From NCBI RefSeq assembly GCF_000003855.2, contig NW_003101679.1, forward strand, positions 3,551,558 through 3,615,557: DNA of 64,000 bases. Reading direction: 5' to 3'. This document shows, piece by piece, positions 12,149 through 24,199 of the stretch. The notes beneath the pieces are model-generated. The model searched no databases and was not told where the DNA came from. It worked only from the letters and a program-made list of their open reading frames with translations. Both the position numbers and the translations under genes were made by a program. The number at the start of each line of letters is the position of its first letter. Positions within the stretch are counted from its first letter, which is position 1. This stretch comes from Blastomyces gilchristii SLH14081 (Eukaryota > Ascomycota > Eurotiomycetes > Onygenales > Ajellomycetaceae).

Positions 12149-13705
12149 TCATGAATCAGAAATCACTGCAGTCTCTTGACAGACTGCAGTCAGTACACCT
12201 GATGTCACTGAAAAAATCACTGTAGTCACTTTACAGCCTGCATTGAGTAGAATCTTCAGGTTATGTGTAGTAGTTAATATCAATGAATTGGCAAGATGAA
12301 GGTTCTTCTGAAAGATGATGTCTTTTGATATGCATAAATGCCTGTTGAAAGAATTCATCAATCCGTAATTAATAAAATCATCATATTTCACAAAAATCAA
12401 CTCTTTGAAACAAAAAGCCCTCTTATTGATGAGCTTGAAAACTATCTTCAGAAATGCTTTGTAACCTCATCAGCAAATGCTGTGTGCAGAAGATAGAGCT
12501 TTAAGTCAGACCTCATACAGAGTAATCAGCTTTGTATTTTCAGAGCTCTTATACAATATTGTTGAGATTAACAGAAGATTAAGCAGCTCTGTGACTGTAA
12601 TAACTGTCTTATCTCACATCTTTTTCAGAGCTGAAGAGTCTATTAATAGTGATTGAGACTTCTCAATGATTAAATTAATTGATTGTTCAAATACTTCATC
12701 TTGCTGTGAAGTATAAGAGAGAGTTGACTCTCATTTTATATCTTTGCTGAGTATATATGCTGTGACTGTATTTGAAATCAATTCTTCATGATCTGAGTGA
12801 ATGATTGCAATGCAATGTCTCAGCAGATTCTTGATAAATTGATTGAAGATCTGTAGATATCTCAATGTCTCATCCTTGTATTTCAATAAAAATATTCACC
12901 TTATTCAGATGACATTATCTGTAATCATCATTGCAAGCTTCTTGCCAGTGTAAGATAATATATCATTCTCAGTTTCAAGAGTCTCATCATCATTGAATAT
13001 ATTTACTCAAATCTTCAAGGCCTTGCGGGTGGCATGATGTGGTGTGAAATTCTTGTAGAATGCACATTTCTGCTTAGTCTTAACACATGTGAAACAGAAT
13101 GATAATTTCTTCAGACTGATAATAACAATATCAAATCACAGATCTCTGATTATTTTTAATATACTATTTTCACTGATATGATCAAGTTGATAATATCACT
13201 CATCTATTGAAAGCTATTTCAGAAGAACTGCAGATAATTGAGATGAAGGTGAGATAATAAAGAAATTAGTATCTGAATTCTTCAAGTTGATTAACTGTTC
13301 AACCTTCTCACAGCTGAATAATCTCAAAGACTCAGTATTCAGATTGTAATCTATTGAGATTGTCTTTGATTTCAGAACAGTCATATATATTACTGCTTTA
13401 TATATCAGATTGTTCATTATTTCACGAAATGTTGATAAGCTATTGAATAGAATGTAAATATTATTATGAAACAGATTGATATAGAAGATGTCACTGTTAA
13501 TAGATAATAGAAACTCAAAGTAGTTCTCAGTATTAACTTGTATATTAAAGTGAATATAGCTCTGATGTTTCATAAGCTCAGTGAAGATCAGATTTGTGAA
13601 TAGTTCTGACATGTAGTATATATGATTAAATTCTATCAATCTTTTACTCACTGAGATGAATGCAGTACTGACACTCTGAATCTTCAGAATAATCTTATTA
13701 GTCAC
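12149..13705 (-). pseudogene. Copia-B protease / integrase region
   Basis: Reading leftward, the 163-codon open stretch 13,705-13,214 follows a degenerate protease site (DTECHIVSNRS, related to the copia DSGAxxHI motif) and covers the protease C-terminal part (VYYxxxLFTNLI-like, then LMKHQSYIHF). The integrase core follows at about 13,100-12,600, where TGA stops occur at conserved Trp positions. The integrase C-terminal part (12,400-12,149) contains NRHLCISKDIIF, equivalent to the copia xRxxxVSRDVxF motif. It then joins the linker shared with Copia-A. Confidence 0.75.
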
Positions 13706-14117
13706 TTAAACTGTTGAACTGTTGATTGCTATAAGCTCTGAAACTTGTGATCTATTACTCACTATGTGGCATTCAGTGTCACTATTTCATATAGTGAGAG
13801 AATCCTTGTGAGGTTTCATGAAACAGACTAGTACATTTATAACTTTTATGAGATTTATCATCTGAAAGATCTCTGAATCATCTGTAATAAATAGTTAAGT
13901 CTTACTTTCACTATTATTCTTTTTCTTCTTTTTCCTGAATTTCTTTATTCTTGCAGTATTGTAGATTCTTCAATTATTCAGAGTACTGTCTGAATTGATT
14001 AATCAATAGTTATCAAAGTAAGATCTCTCACATTCAGAATATATAGGTGAATGTCTCAATCTCTGATGATTTCAGAAGCTCTCTTGAGAACTATCATAAT
14101 TATGTTCAGTACAGTGT

Positions 14118-15415
14118 TCACGGGCCGAGTTCACTGTATTGTTATTGTCACTGTTGTTGCTGTTATAGCTGAGTTAGCCGCAGAATCTGTATTCTGTATA
14201 TTCTGCTTATCTTTTAAAGAACCAAGTTGCAAATAGATTTTCTTCATGAGAAGATTAACAGTTCATGAGAAGATTAACATTCAATATCACAGCTGTGAAT
14301 TTGAAATTCTGTATCTTCTCTATCTTCTTCTGAACATAATTTCTTCAATTGTTGAGTAAAACTGAGTAGAAGATATCAAATATTCATATATCTGATAAGA
14401 AAGCATTCATCATCTCCAACTTTGTAATAATGAACTGAAACTTATTAAAGAATGTGTGTAGATTGATGATCTGTGTATTATCAAGTGACATGAATTTCAG
14501 AACTGTCTCACAGCATAACTGTGTTTTAAGAATAGAGTACTTCTGTTTGATTGTATTTCAGAGAGTATAAGTAATCTGATTTTCATCATATTTGAAGAAA
14601 TGTGATCTGATACCTGCATTTAATGAGTTTGAGATGAATGTGTAAAGTCATGAGTTTCTGACATCTCAGAATGATACTTATTTATCATCTCTTTATAGAG
14701 AATTCTGAGTCTGTTATTTCTCTATTATATATTTTCACTGTGCATCAATCAGTTTTAATTTCATAAAAATACTTCATATAATGTAATTGAATATATCAGT
14801 TAAACTGTTTAATCTCACAGTATTCTTAATATCTTTCTTGAATTAAGAGATTGTCTTGTCAACATGATTATTCAGTTTATAAAGATTGAATTTCAACCTT
14901 TTACTAAGATTAGAATCTTATATAACTGTACAGACTGTTGAAACAATAACAGAATAATTATTAATATTCTGTAATTAATCTGTGAAGATTGAGAATCTCT
15001 CTTAACAGAGTTTTTTCAGTTATAATTTAAGTTCTAGAACTCTTTACTTCTTCTTCTTCATTTTAAATTTCATCTTGAGATGTTTCATCTGCTGATCTGA
15101 TATTATCTTATCTAAATAATAGACATCTGAGTGTTTATTATTCTTATTAAGAGAATCAGCTTCATTAAGCTGTTAAGTAGATTGAGAAGCTGATCTGACT
15201 GTGTCAGATGCTGTATTTAAATCAGCTTCAAATTAAGAGAGTGTTTCAGAGTGTTTATCAATGAAGCTTTTAAAAGCTTCAGAAGAATATTCACTGATAG
15301 AGTATAAGTATAAAGAATTATTATTATTAACTGCAACTGACTCAGTAAAAAGAGTGTAAGATTGAAAATATATATATAAGTGAGATTGTATTAAATCTAT
15401 TATCTTAATATTCAT
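14118..15415 (-). pseudogene. Copia-B gag
   Basis: Homologous to the Copia-A gag but heavily mutated. The conserved Trp codons of Copia-A are TGA here, and Pro, Gly and Arg codons are changed. The gag start is near 15,415, where a 60-codon frame begins MNIKIIDLIQ. It is not functional. Confidence 0.75.
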
Positions 15416-15676
15416 TTATTAAATTCTTGTCAATATTGTTCTCTTTTTCTTACTTTTTTTTTTTTTTTTACAAATGTAATGTGTTTTCTGCAAGTCTCTT
15501 TTTAAGTGAGTAGTAGTATTATTAATGATCAAGATTTCAAACATATTAATACTGATAAAATAAGACAATTTTAACTTCTAATGAGTGTGTTGAATGAAGC
15601 AGTAGTTAAAATAATAATTATATTGACAAGAAATCCTGAATTGACAGTGATTTTATACAAAACAGATCTCATAACC

Positions 15677-15771
15677 TGTGAAAGATGTAAAGCTTGTGTG
15701 ATTGAAAGGTTGCTAGCTTGTGAAAAGTTATATAATGGAAGGATTAGTAAGCCAGATCACGTGACCTGACA
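15677..15771 (-). repeat. Copia-B 5' LTR (95 bp)
   Basis: Best preserved member of the 95-bp LTR family. It runs TGTGAAAGATG to GTGACCTGACA and includes an intact CACGTG palindrome. The bases after it (ATATA) should be one half of its target duplication, but the other half is lost with the 3' end. Confidence 0.85.
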
Positions 15772-16129
15772 ATATAATGATGAAACATGTGTTATGATCA
15801 GCAACACGTGACACGGGTGGAATAGTGAATTCACAGTGTAATCATCATAAATTCACTCTATGTTCTTCCCGTATGAGTAGTAATCATCAACACCTACTCT
15901 AGTCACGTGCCACCCCAACCTATTTAGTGTAACTCGCGTAGATAGATTACACAATATTAACAATATTATATCTTAAAGAATAATATTATTATGTTGTAAT
16001 CTAACTACGCGAGTTACACTAAATAGATTGAGATGATACATGACTAGAGTAGATGTAGTAATTATCAACACCTCTTCTTACTATACTGTGACCTATAATA
16101 AGCTACTACCCGGGGCCTCTCTCATTCTC
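15772..16129 (-). repeat. Short LTR-like repeat in inverted pair
   Basis: Two copies of a roughly 60-80-bp unit face each other: arm 1 at about 15,890-15,951 and arm 2 at about 15,993-16,071, separated by AT-rich DNA. The core AACTCGCGTAG / CTACGCGAGTT survives unmutated in both arms. A third, better preserved copy is at about 53,844-53,922, beside ARG1. Read on the minus strand, arm 2 begins TGTTGATAATTAC and follows a purine-rich tract, as an LTR would after the copia RNase H remnant at 16,130-16,570. I therefore suspect it is the short LTR of that element, with unresolved boundaries. Confidence 0.6.
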
Positions 16130-16570
16130 AAATCTTTCAAAAATGCAATAATAATTAATTACATCAATCAAACTCTGATTTTCTCATTAGAAAAGGCATT
16201 TATACAGTAATAACTGTAAAAATCAAGAAATATATGCAAAACTCATTGATCTGCTTTATCATTATTATTATTCAATCATTTCTTCTTCTCAATTTTCTAA
16301 ATGCTAATTCTTTTGATAAAATCTTCAAATGCAGGCTTTGTCAGTGACTTGATAAGACTGTCAGCTATATTCACTGTAGAATTAACATATTTTATCATAA
16401 TTTCCTCTTTTTCAATTAAATTGTAAAGAATATGATATCTGATCTCAATGTGATATAATCTTCATATTAAGAATTCTCTCTTTACTAGATTGATTACTCT
16501 CTTATTATCAACTTGTAGATGTGAGTATATTTTCACATTTTCATCATCTATCAACTCAGTGTTATATAAC
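16130..16570 (-). pseudogene. Copia-C RNase H C-terminal remnant
   Basis: The minus strand encodes VDNKRVINLVKR, HIEIRYHILYNLIEK, EIMIKYVNST, NIADSLIKSL and PAFEDFIKR. These blocks occur in this order at the end of copia RNase H domains (DNKxAIxLxxN, HIDIRYHFIRE, VxTxxNxADxxTK). One TGA and a few TAA codons break it. Upstream on the minus strand it is cut by the LINE-B tail; the rest of the element was not found. Confidence 0.75.
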
Positions 16571-16949
16571 ATATTATTATTATTATTATTCTTCAATTAT
16601 AGATGTATGCAGTCAGAGACTATGACATCTACCTGAGAACTTTTAGTTCTCAGAGTTTTTTCTATATCTGTAAAGTTAACTATTATACATTCATCAATTT
16701 CAGATATACAAAATCAGAAAATTTCAGCTCAGAATACAAAAACTGTTTACAAATTGCAGTGTTTTAACATCTTCTGATACTTTGAAATCATTTGACAATA
16801 TCATGACAAAGGAAAAGAGAAAAGACCACAGTCTTAAAGATAGACACATTAAATAGATAGATAGAAAGAAATTGAAAGAAAAAGATAAAGTAAAGAGAGA
16901 CTGTAACAAAACAAATTATTAAAAGATAGTGTATAACTGTTTTAACAGA

Positions 16950-19900
16950 CTATATCTGATTGATTTCCTCCTCTTCATATTCAGATAATTCTGAATTTAG
17001 CCATTTTCTTGTAGCTGCTTGAGTTTCTGATAGAAAGTCTATTAAGTATTTAATTCCTGTCTCAGTTGAGAATAAGAATCTCATATTTAATTGATTTAGA
17101 TCATACTTCTCTTTCAATCTGGCTCTGAGACTATTATATAATGCACAGTGCATTATAATATACTCAGAATTCTCATTTGCATTGCAGAATGAGCATTCTA
17201 TTGAGTCAAATCTATCATCAAATCTTTGTATATAAGATTTGAAATAGTCATGTTCTAGTTTCAGCTGTATTATAGATGACAATATTTTCTTTTTACATTT
17301 AATTGAACAAGGTTTTCACTTAGGTTTTGTTTCAAATCTTGAATAATGTATACTCTTCTTTTGTTTCTGCCAGCTTTCATTTCACTTATCTAAACAAGAT
17401 TCTTTTATTTTTCTCTTTATAAAAGATCAGAATATAATTTTTTGAATAGATCTGCTTAATTCTGCACTCTTCTTTACAGCTGAATCAGCCAATTCATTGC
17501 CATGAATATTCATATCAGTAGAAACTCAGTGCAGATGAATTATCAGCTTTGATATTCTTCTCTTTTGAATTTTTAAAACAGAGTTTAAGATCAGTTCAAG
17601 ATTCATTTGATTATTATGAATCTGACTATTTCTAAGTCTTTTTAAAGCAGCTTGACTATCAGAGAATATTCATGTCTCTTTCAAACTATTTTCTCTTTTA
17701 TAAGATTTTGTTTCTATGAGTTTAAAAGCTTTCACTATTACAAATAGTTCAGCATCAAAGACTTCAGATTCACAGTCTAGATTTCAGAAATCTGAGATAA
17801 AATTGATATTATCTTCAGTATAAGCAATGCCTGCATCTAATCTATTCAGGTTCTTATTTTTTAAGTCATCTGAATAAATCAGAATAGAGTCTTTTATATT
17901 GATTGTAGAAATTCTCTTTAAATACTGTTCATATTCTTTCTCTTTTAATAGTTCACTTATTTATAAGTCTATAAGAGATTCAAGCTTTTCTCTTCAGAAA
18001 GATAACTTCTCATGATCCACTTTTTCAACATTTAAAGAAGAAAATTGATTTTTAATCAGAGAGTATAGTCTGTACAGTTAAGAAGGCATTTTCTTTGAAG
18101 AATTATTTTCATTTCAATCAAGAAATCTATTTTAATCCAGCTCATTTCCAGAGTTAATTAATGAAAATGAAGAAGAGACTCTTTCTCTGATTATATAATT
18201 TGAGCTCATCTTTATAACTCTCAGTATATAGTTCATACAGATCTTTTCAAATCTAATAGTAGAAGAAGGAATTGAAGCTTCAATTTTCATTGCTTTAATA
18301 GAAGATGATTTGAATGCTTCTAGAATTCTTCTCAAGACTCTGTTTTGCAGACTTTGAAAGAGTTCAGTGAAATTCTCTTGATTATTTCACTAAACTTAAA
18401 CTTCATAATCAGCTACTGATGTAATACAGGCTACATATAACTGTCTCATAGCCTGGAAGAATAGACCTCTCTCTGTATTTAATAGTCTGATTATGTTGTT
18501 CAATAGTCTTTCTGCCTTGACAGTTCTTTGTTGAATATGATATTTAAAATTCAACTTGAAGTTTAATCATACTTCTAATTATTTGATATTTACACTGGGT
18601 TTAATCTCTCTATTTAAAAGAGTTAGAGATAGTTCTTTCTCATTGAATCTAGAAAAGAAATGAATTAACTCAGTTTTTTTCATATTAAATTAAATTTAAT
18701 TGATATCTGCTCTAATAAAGATTTTCTTTGCAGCTTCTTCAATCACTTTTAAATTCTCTTTGATAGTTTTTAAGCTGTAGACTAGACCAATATTATTCAC
18801 ATAACTCAGAGATCACACTATTCTCATATTTCTATTTTTGAATAGATATACAGTGTATATTGTAAATAAAATAGATGAGATTGAAGATTCTTGTGATACT
18901 TCTATTTTTATCTCAGTCTTGTCTTATTTCATTTCATCAAAGAAAAGTTGTATAATTCTTTTAGATATAAAACAGTTAACTCATTTTATTAGAGAAAGTG
19001 ACAGTTTTAACATCTTCAAAGTCTGAATTAACTTTAACTTTGAAACATGATCAAATGCTTCTTTTATATCAATAAAAACTGCAGTTGAGACCAGATCTTC
19101 ATACTTTGCTATTTGAATATCATGAATAACTGAGAGAACAGTGTCAATTACAGAACATTGTTTTCTATCTCTCATTTATTCACTGAATAAAAGAGAGTTA
19201 TTAATAGAGCTTATAAAAGATAGTTAAGTAGCTATTATCTTTTTCAAAATCTTTTCTAGACAGTTTAATAGAGATACTACTCTATATGACTTAAAAATTG
19301 AAGTTTTTCTATTAGGTTTTATAAGAATCACTTCAGTGACTTCTCTTCATCATTCAGAATGATATTCATTTTTCAAGAGATTGAAAAAGAGCTCAAAATA
19401 TTCATTCTTTAAGTAGAAATATATATTTTAAATAATCAAGTAATTAATTGAATCAGGCCCTGCAGGAGTTTTAACAGAACTTGAGAAGATAGCTGACTCT
19501 AATTCATCTTATATAAGATCAGGCCATTCTCAGTCATTTTCATCAATGTAGTTGAGAAGTGATATATTCTCTTTCTCTGAATCTGAATCTGAATCTGATG
19601 AGTTCTGAAAGAGAATTCTCATGAAAGCTTGACATTTTTCCTCAAAAGAGTTTGCTGTATATAATTCATTCTGAAACTCATATTCTAAGGCTGAAAGTTT
19701 TGCTACACTTCTTGTTTTAGTATAGTTAAAAGCTTTAAAAACTTTCTTTTCTTATGCTTCTTCAAGAAATTTATTTCAGCAGTCTGTTTTAGCTCTTTTA
19801 ATATCTGAAAAATATTCATTTCTGATAGCTTTGAACTCTTTATCAGATATTATATCATTCTTTCAATCTCTTCTAGCAGTAGCTAATTCTTTCCTTTTAG

Positions 19901-20870
19901 ATGAGATATTCTCATTCTATCAAGGTTTTGAATACTCAGAAGATTTTCTCTTTGAAATATTATCTCTAACACTTATTAGAATAATAGATGTAATAAGCTT
20001 CACTCTATTCTCAAGCATTTCATTTGAGATATCTTGACCAGAATTTCAATATAGCTCATTCTGTCTTTCAGATTTTAGCAGTTTTATGCTTTCTTCAACT
20101 GCTTTTCAATCAGCTTTTTCAAAGTTAAACTGATTAGAGAGAAGAGGATTTTCACTCATTTGTTTTTCACTCAGTTCAATATCAAATTGAATAATCTCAT
20201 GATCTGATTCTGATGTCTCATTTAAATTAATAAACTAGTTTACAAGTCTTCTTTTCATTAGATTTTGTGATATGAAGATTAGATCTATAATAGATTTCTG
20301 TTTCACATCTTTTCTAAAGAATGTTTGTTGATCAGACTTATTAACTAAATCTATTGAATGCTCAAAGATTCATTCAATCAGATTATCAGCTCTCACTGCT
20401 CTCTTGCATTCTGAATTTCATCAGAGATGATGTGTATTGAAATCTTCTGCAATTATAGAGTTTCTTGATGAAGTTATGTTCAGAAATCCTCTATCAATTG
20501 TTCAGATATTGTTATTTTTCTTCAATAACTTTTCATTATAGATATTTATGAGCTGTATAGTATTAAACTCATTTTCTTTATCTATAATATCACTCACCAG
20601 AATATCAGGGTCAGACATGATATTAAATCTTGGATTAAATTAATATCTTGATCTCTTTCTTTCATAGATCACTACTCTTGACTTTATCTCAGACTTTTGA
20701 GATAGAAAGTAGTAGTAGCTTGAATGAGAAATAATATAATTTTACTCAGCATCAAAATTCTGTTTCTGAAGTAGTATAAAATCAACTTTTTATTCAAATG
20801 TAATTTGAAGACAAGAATAAATACAATTTGAGTTTCTATTCACATTATTTTGAATAAATGTGATTTTTGA
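16950..20870 (-). pseudogene. LINE-B ORF2 (endonuclease, RT, RNase H)
   Basis: In order on the minus strand there is an endonuclease/exonuclease/phosphatase-like domain (AEDFNTHH-type segment near 20,450, SESDHEIIQFD near 20,200). A reverse transcriptase domain follows (TPAGPDSINY at about 19,460; FIDIKEAFDHVS near 19,060; catalytic site mutated to SYVNN near 18,800). The RNase H domain comes next (DSQAALKRLRN near 17,640; NIHGNELADSA near 17,490). A C-terminal CSFCNANENSEYIIMHC motif ends the protein near 17,190. Several TGG codons conserved in copy C have become TGA. It is not functional. Confidence 0.85.
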
Positions 20871-21214
20871 AGAGTTTTTTAACTTTTTTTGTTGTTTTTA
20901 TTGTATATTCATACTAAAAGAGAGTAGAGATAGAGTAGGATCTAGTCACTATCATCAGATAGTAGATTATAACTATTTTGAAAAGTAGAGATCTCAACTG
21001 CTTACATTATATCTAGTTTATCATCAGAGTCATTTCTCAATTCTCTAATCTTAACAGAAGTTTAAGAATTCAAATTCTATTTACATTTAGCTGAAGAATT
21101 GAAGCTTGAAGATTTAGATAGTTAAGAGTTTCTTCTTTTTGAGCTTGCAGTTATAAGTCTACTGGCTTGACTGTTCTCTTCAGTTCTAGATTGACTTTGA
21201 GCTTTATCTTTTCT

Positions 21215-22548
21215 TCAGTTCTTTTGAGTTCTAGGAGCAAACATACATTCTTTTGAGCTAGATGCATGTTTTTCTTTGCAATTAGAGCACTTAAGCAGAG
21301 TGTGTTGACATATTTCACCTCTTTTTAAGCATGTTTCACATTTATGCTCACTAGTTTTATGATCTCTGGCACAGAATGCACATTTTGAGTCTCTAAAACA
21401 TGAGATTGCAAAGTGTCCATATCTTTGACAGTTTGAACACTGTGTTTGAGCTTTGAGATTCATTCTTGAGTCTTTGTATTCATGAACTCTCATTTTCAAA
21501 CCTGCTATTCTTACTTCAGAGATCTTTGACTGTTCAAGTGTTTTTATATATATACTAGAACAGAGGCATTTCTCCTGCTTTGTCTGAACTCAATTGAATT
21601 TAGTCATACAGACTTCTTTCTCAGTTGAATACAGTTGTATTCTTTCAATTCATTTTTGAGAAGTAGCATTCCTTCTTCACAGTCAAAAATTTCAACTGGA
21701 ATATTATAAAGAATAAATTTTTCTCACTTTTCATCTCTTTCAGATAGAATTATTGTGTTTAACAAAGATTCTACTACTGACTTTCAGAGATTCTCATTCT
21801 GAATAAGGAATTCAGCACTGAATTCAGGCATTGTAGTCAGAATGATGAAGTTTTCAAAGAATGATGACTCAATTGAAGCTATAACTGATTTTTGAAATTC
21901 AATATCAGTTATCAACTGAGAAAAGAACTACTGATTAATTTCATTTCTGATTCTGAAAATGAGATTTGAGTTTAGCTTATTTCTTTGCAGAATATTCTGA
22001 TTTGAGACTTTGAGAATAAGTCTTCTATTTCTGAAGAGTTGAAAGTTTTTCTCTTTTTACATTTTCTTTTTCACTTTTCTATGAATAGAGATATGAGCAG
22101 TATTCTTCTCAGTTTTCTCAGAATTTTGAGCAGGTTTTGAGACAGCAGGTTTAGAGACAGCAGATTCAGCTGCTTGAGCATATGTTTTCTTCTGATTCAA
22201 AGAAGAAGAAGAAGTAGGAAAAAAGGAAGAAGAAGAGCAAGATGAAGAGTCAGTGATTATACTAGGAATTTTCAATGTTTTTTGAACTGTGTTTGAGATT
22301 TCAAGTTTGAACTTGATCATCTCCTGTAGTTGTCTAGCCTGAGTATGAAGAATTAACAGAACTTCTTCATTCATCTCACTCAGACACTGCTTTTCAAGAA
22401 TCTTGCTTACTTTTTCAAGTTTCTGTATTTCAAGAACTTGTTGTTTCTCTATTTCTTCTTTCTATCTTCTCTTCAGAATTTCAATCTCAGGAATAGTATT
22501 TGAGAAAGCATCTTTTTCCACATTAACTGAGTGTATTTTTGAACTCAT
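21215..22548 (-). pseudogene. LINE-B ORF1 (gag-like, zinc knuckles)
   Basis: A candidate start ATG lies at 22,548. The N-terminal part is charged and coiled-coil-like (22,500-22,260), followed by a Ser-rich stretch. The C-terminal part holds three Cys/His knuckles: CSNCQRYGHFAISC, CAFCARDHKTSEHKC and CSNCKEKHASSSKEC. This is the architecture of ORF1 in Tad1/I-type LINEs, which binds element RNA. At least one TAG stop interrupts the N-terminal part near 22,465. The zinc-knuckle segment 21,499-21,215 is open. Confidence 0.85.
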
Positions 22549-22561
22549 TATTCTCACTCAA

Positions 22562-22639
22562 TGAAAAGTTGGTCAGACTGTTTCAATTGAGATATTTCTA
22601 AGTCTGTTTTCAATTGAAAAGTTGGTCAGACTGTTTCAA
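22562..22639 (-). repeat. Two tandem 25-bp repeats in the LINE-B leader
   Basis: TGAAAAGTTGGTCAGACTGT plus TTCAA occurs at 22,562-22,586 and again at 22,615-22,639, just upstream of ORF1 on the minus strand. Short tandem repeats in the 5' leader can act as promoter monomers in some LINEs; here that role is only a suggestion. Confidence 0.75.
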
Positions 22640-22650
22640 AAGAAGAATAA

Positions 22651-23476
22651 AAGACTTTTATGTATAAAACACCTGATTTTTTTCACACTAGTTCAGTAAC
22701 TAGGTTAGATTTTTGAAGAGAATCTAATAAACTAAAATTGATTTTTAAGATAAATCAATAAAATCTTTACAATCTCTTTCTTGAGATACAGTGAGAAAGA
22801 GTATGATATCAATTGATAATGAATCAGATGATATGACAGTTTTTGAGAGAAAAACTGACAAAAAATAAATCAATTTTTTGCAGAGAAATTGATTAAAACT
22901 ATTTAATTTTATTCTAAATCATTCAATTCTTCTCACACAACAAGTGTGCAACTCAAATCAGTTAATAAAGAGTGTAAAAAAGAATTAAGTATTAATGAAA
23001 GCTCTTCAGTCACTGAAAAAGTAATTCTTACTTAAAAGAATATGAAATTATGACAGAAAACAGCTCTGTTTTTTATTCTTTGTAAGAATATTGTATAAAA
23101 CTCAGAGAAAAACACCTTACTTTTTCAAGAGAAGTAAAAAACTATTTCTAAGATCTTTTTTTTTTTACATTAACTGCTGCAGAAGAATGAGATAGAAACT
23201 GCTAAGATATACACTACTGTATACTCTCTATCAAGACTTTCTCTCTTCAGAGTCTTGATATTATAGAGAATATAAGTCTGTTTCTATATAATAATATAAA
23301 TATTGTCAGTGAGATGTAGAGAAACTGGTTATTTATATCTCAAAATAGAAGACTTTGTCAATGATTATATCAATATAGAGTTAATTCTTAAATTCAATAG
23401 AAACCTAGTGTTGCTGTTCTCAATCTCTTGTAGAATCTATTGAATATTGAGATATTAAAACTAGATTTAATATATC
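22651..23476. other. AT-rich stretch, possibly LINE-B 5' leader
   Basis: No gene was found. An imperfect inverted repeat at about 23,220-23,280 (CTCTCTATCAAGACT against AGTCTTGATATTATAGAGA) could fold into a hairpin. The region separates LINE-B ORF1 from the GC-rich island. Confidence 0.45.
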
Positions 23477-24195
23477 TCACTGTGCAGGGATCAAAGGCTC
23501 AGTCAGATCTTGAGATATACTGATTTTATAGTTATTAATATGCTGTTGACTCATTGTCTGCTGATTATGTATTGAATGCTGTTGCTGAGGTATCTTTTTG
23601 TATTGTTCTGCCGGGGATGGGCCAGATTGAGAGAGGTAGTACAAGGGTGAGACTTGGTGTTGAAGTCTAGATACACTGACGACAGACTGTGGAGGTTGCA
23701 CTTCAGGAGTGTCCATTGGTTATGTGCTTGATATTATCGCCGAGGTATCTTTTTGTATTTTTCTGCCGGGGATGGGCCAGATTGGGAAGGGCGGTACGAG
23801 GGTGGGACTTGGCATTGATGTTTTGGAACATCAAAGGTGGACAGGGTTTTCGCGGAGGTCGCTTCTCAGATATCTCCACAATTACAGATCGGGGATCTTC
23901 CAAAATCAAGAAGATTGGCGCATATGGCTATGTCTCTTCACCTTACAATTTGTATGGCACTTTGGCCCGGGGTTGTGGTGTGGTAGGGGTGAACGGGGGA
24001 TAATCCCACACGGGAGTTTCGAACAACGTCTAGTTCATGTTTGGCTGGATAACTCCACCACCACACGGGGTATGCGGTCGGCGATGGGGTCAAAATGCTC
24101 GTATGATCGAGGGCTTTTCGATGGATCTATCGGCGGGTTCTTATTCGAAAAATCGAGCGAGTTCGTGGTGGAGCGGTTGATGTTTGATATTAAGA
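23477..24195. other. GC-rich unmutated island of unknown origin
   Basis: From about 23,580 to 24,195 the DNA is rich in GG, CC and CG, in sharp contrast to both flanks. It holds a direct duplication of about 77 bp (23,587-23,663 and 23,742-23,818, offset 155 bp). Several overlapping frames are open: plus 23,709-24,272 (187 codons, running into AT-rich DNA), minus 23,716-23,477 (79 codons, Gln-rich end) and minus 24,229-24,035. None resembles a family I know, and open frames are expected by chance in a GC-rich patch. I make no gene call. The right edge joins Gypsy-1b sequence at about 24,200. Confidence 0.6.
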
Positions 24196-24199
24196 TTGT

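Larger units (their letters stand above)
12015..15771 (-). mobile_element. Copia-B: 3'-truncated Ty1/copia element
   Basis: Minus-strand element with its 5' LTR at 15,677-15,771 and a PBS-like block at 15,662-15,679. In transcription order it holds gag (about 15,415 to 14,120, homologous to Copia-A), protease (around 13,750), the GAG-pre-integrase segment, integrase (about 13,100 to 12,400) and the post-integrase linker ending near 12,015, where LINE-A begins. RT, RNase H and the 3' LTR are missing. All frames carry TGA and some TAA/TAG stops. Comparison with Copia-A shows which segment Copia-A lost. Confidence 0.85.
16571..22650 (-). mobile_element. LINE-B: near full-length Tad1/I-like LINE
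   Basis: The minus strand runs from a 5' leader near 22,650 to a (TAA)n tail at 16,571-16,590. It holds ORF1 (start about 22,548, zinc knuckles near 21,450-21,260) and ORF2 (about 20,870 to 16,950: endonuclease, reverse transcriptase, RNase H and C-terminal Cys/His motif). Both frames can be followed almost end to end and are broken mainly by TGA and TAA codons, not by indels. The tail lies inside the Copia-C RNase H sequence. The exact 5' end is uncertain and could lie as far as about 23,470. Confidence 0.88.

Noticed and set aside
23216..23280. Hairpin as a terminator or structured RNA
   Set aside because: The inverted repeat is imperfect and sits in low-complexity AT-rich DNA; no transcript context supports it.
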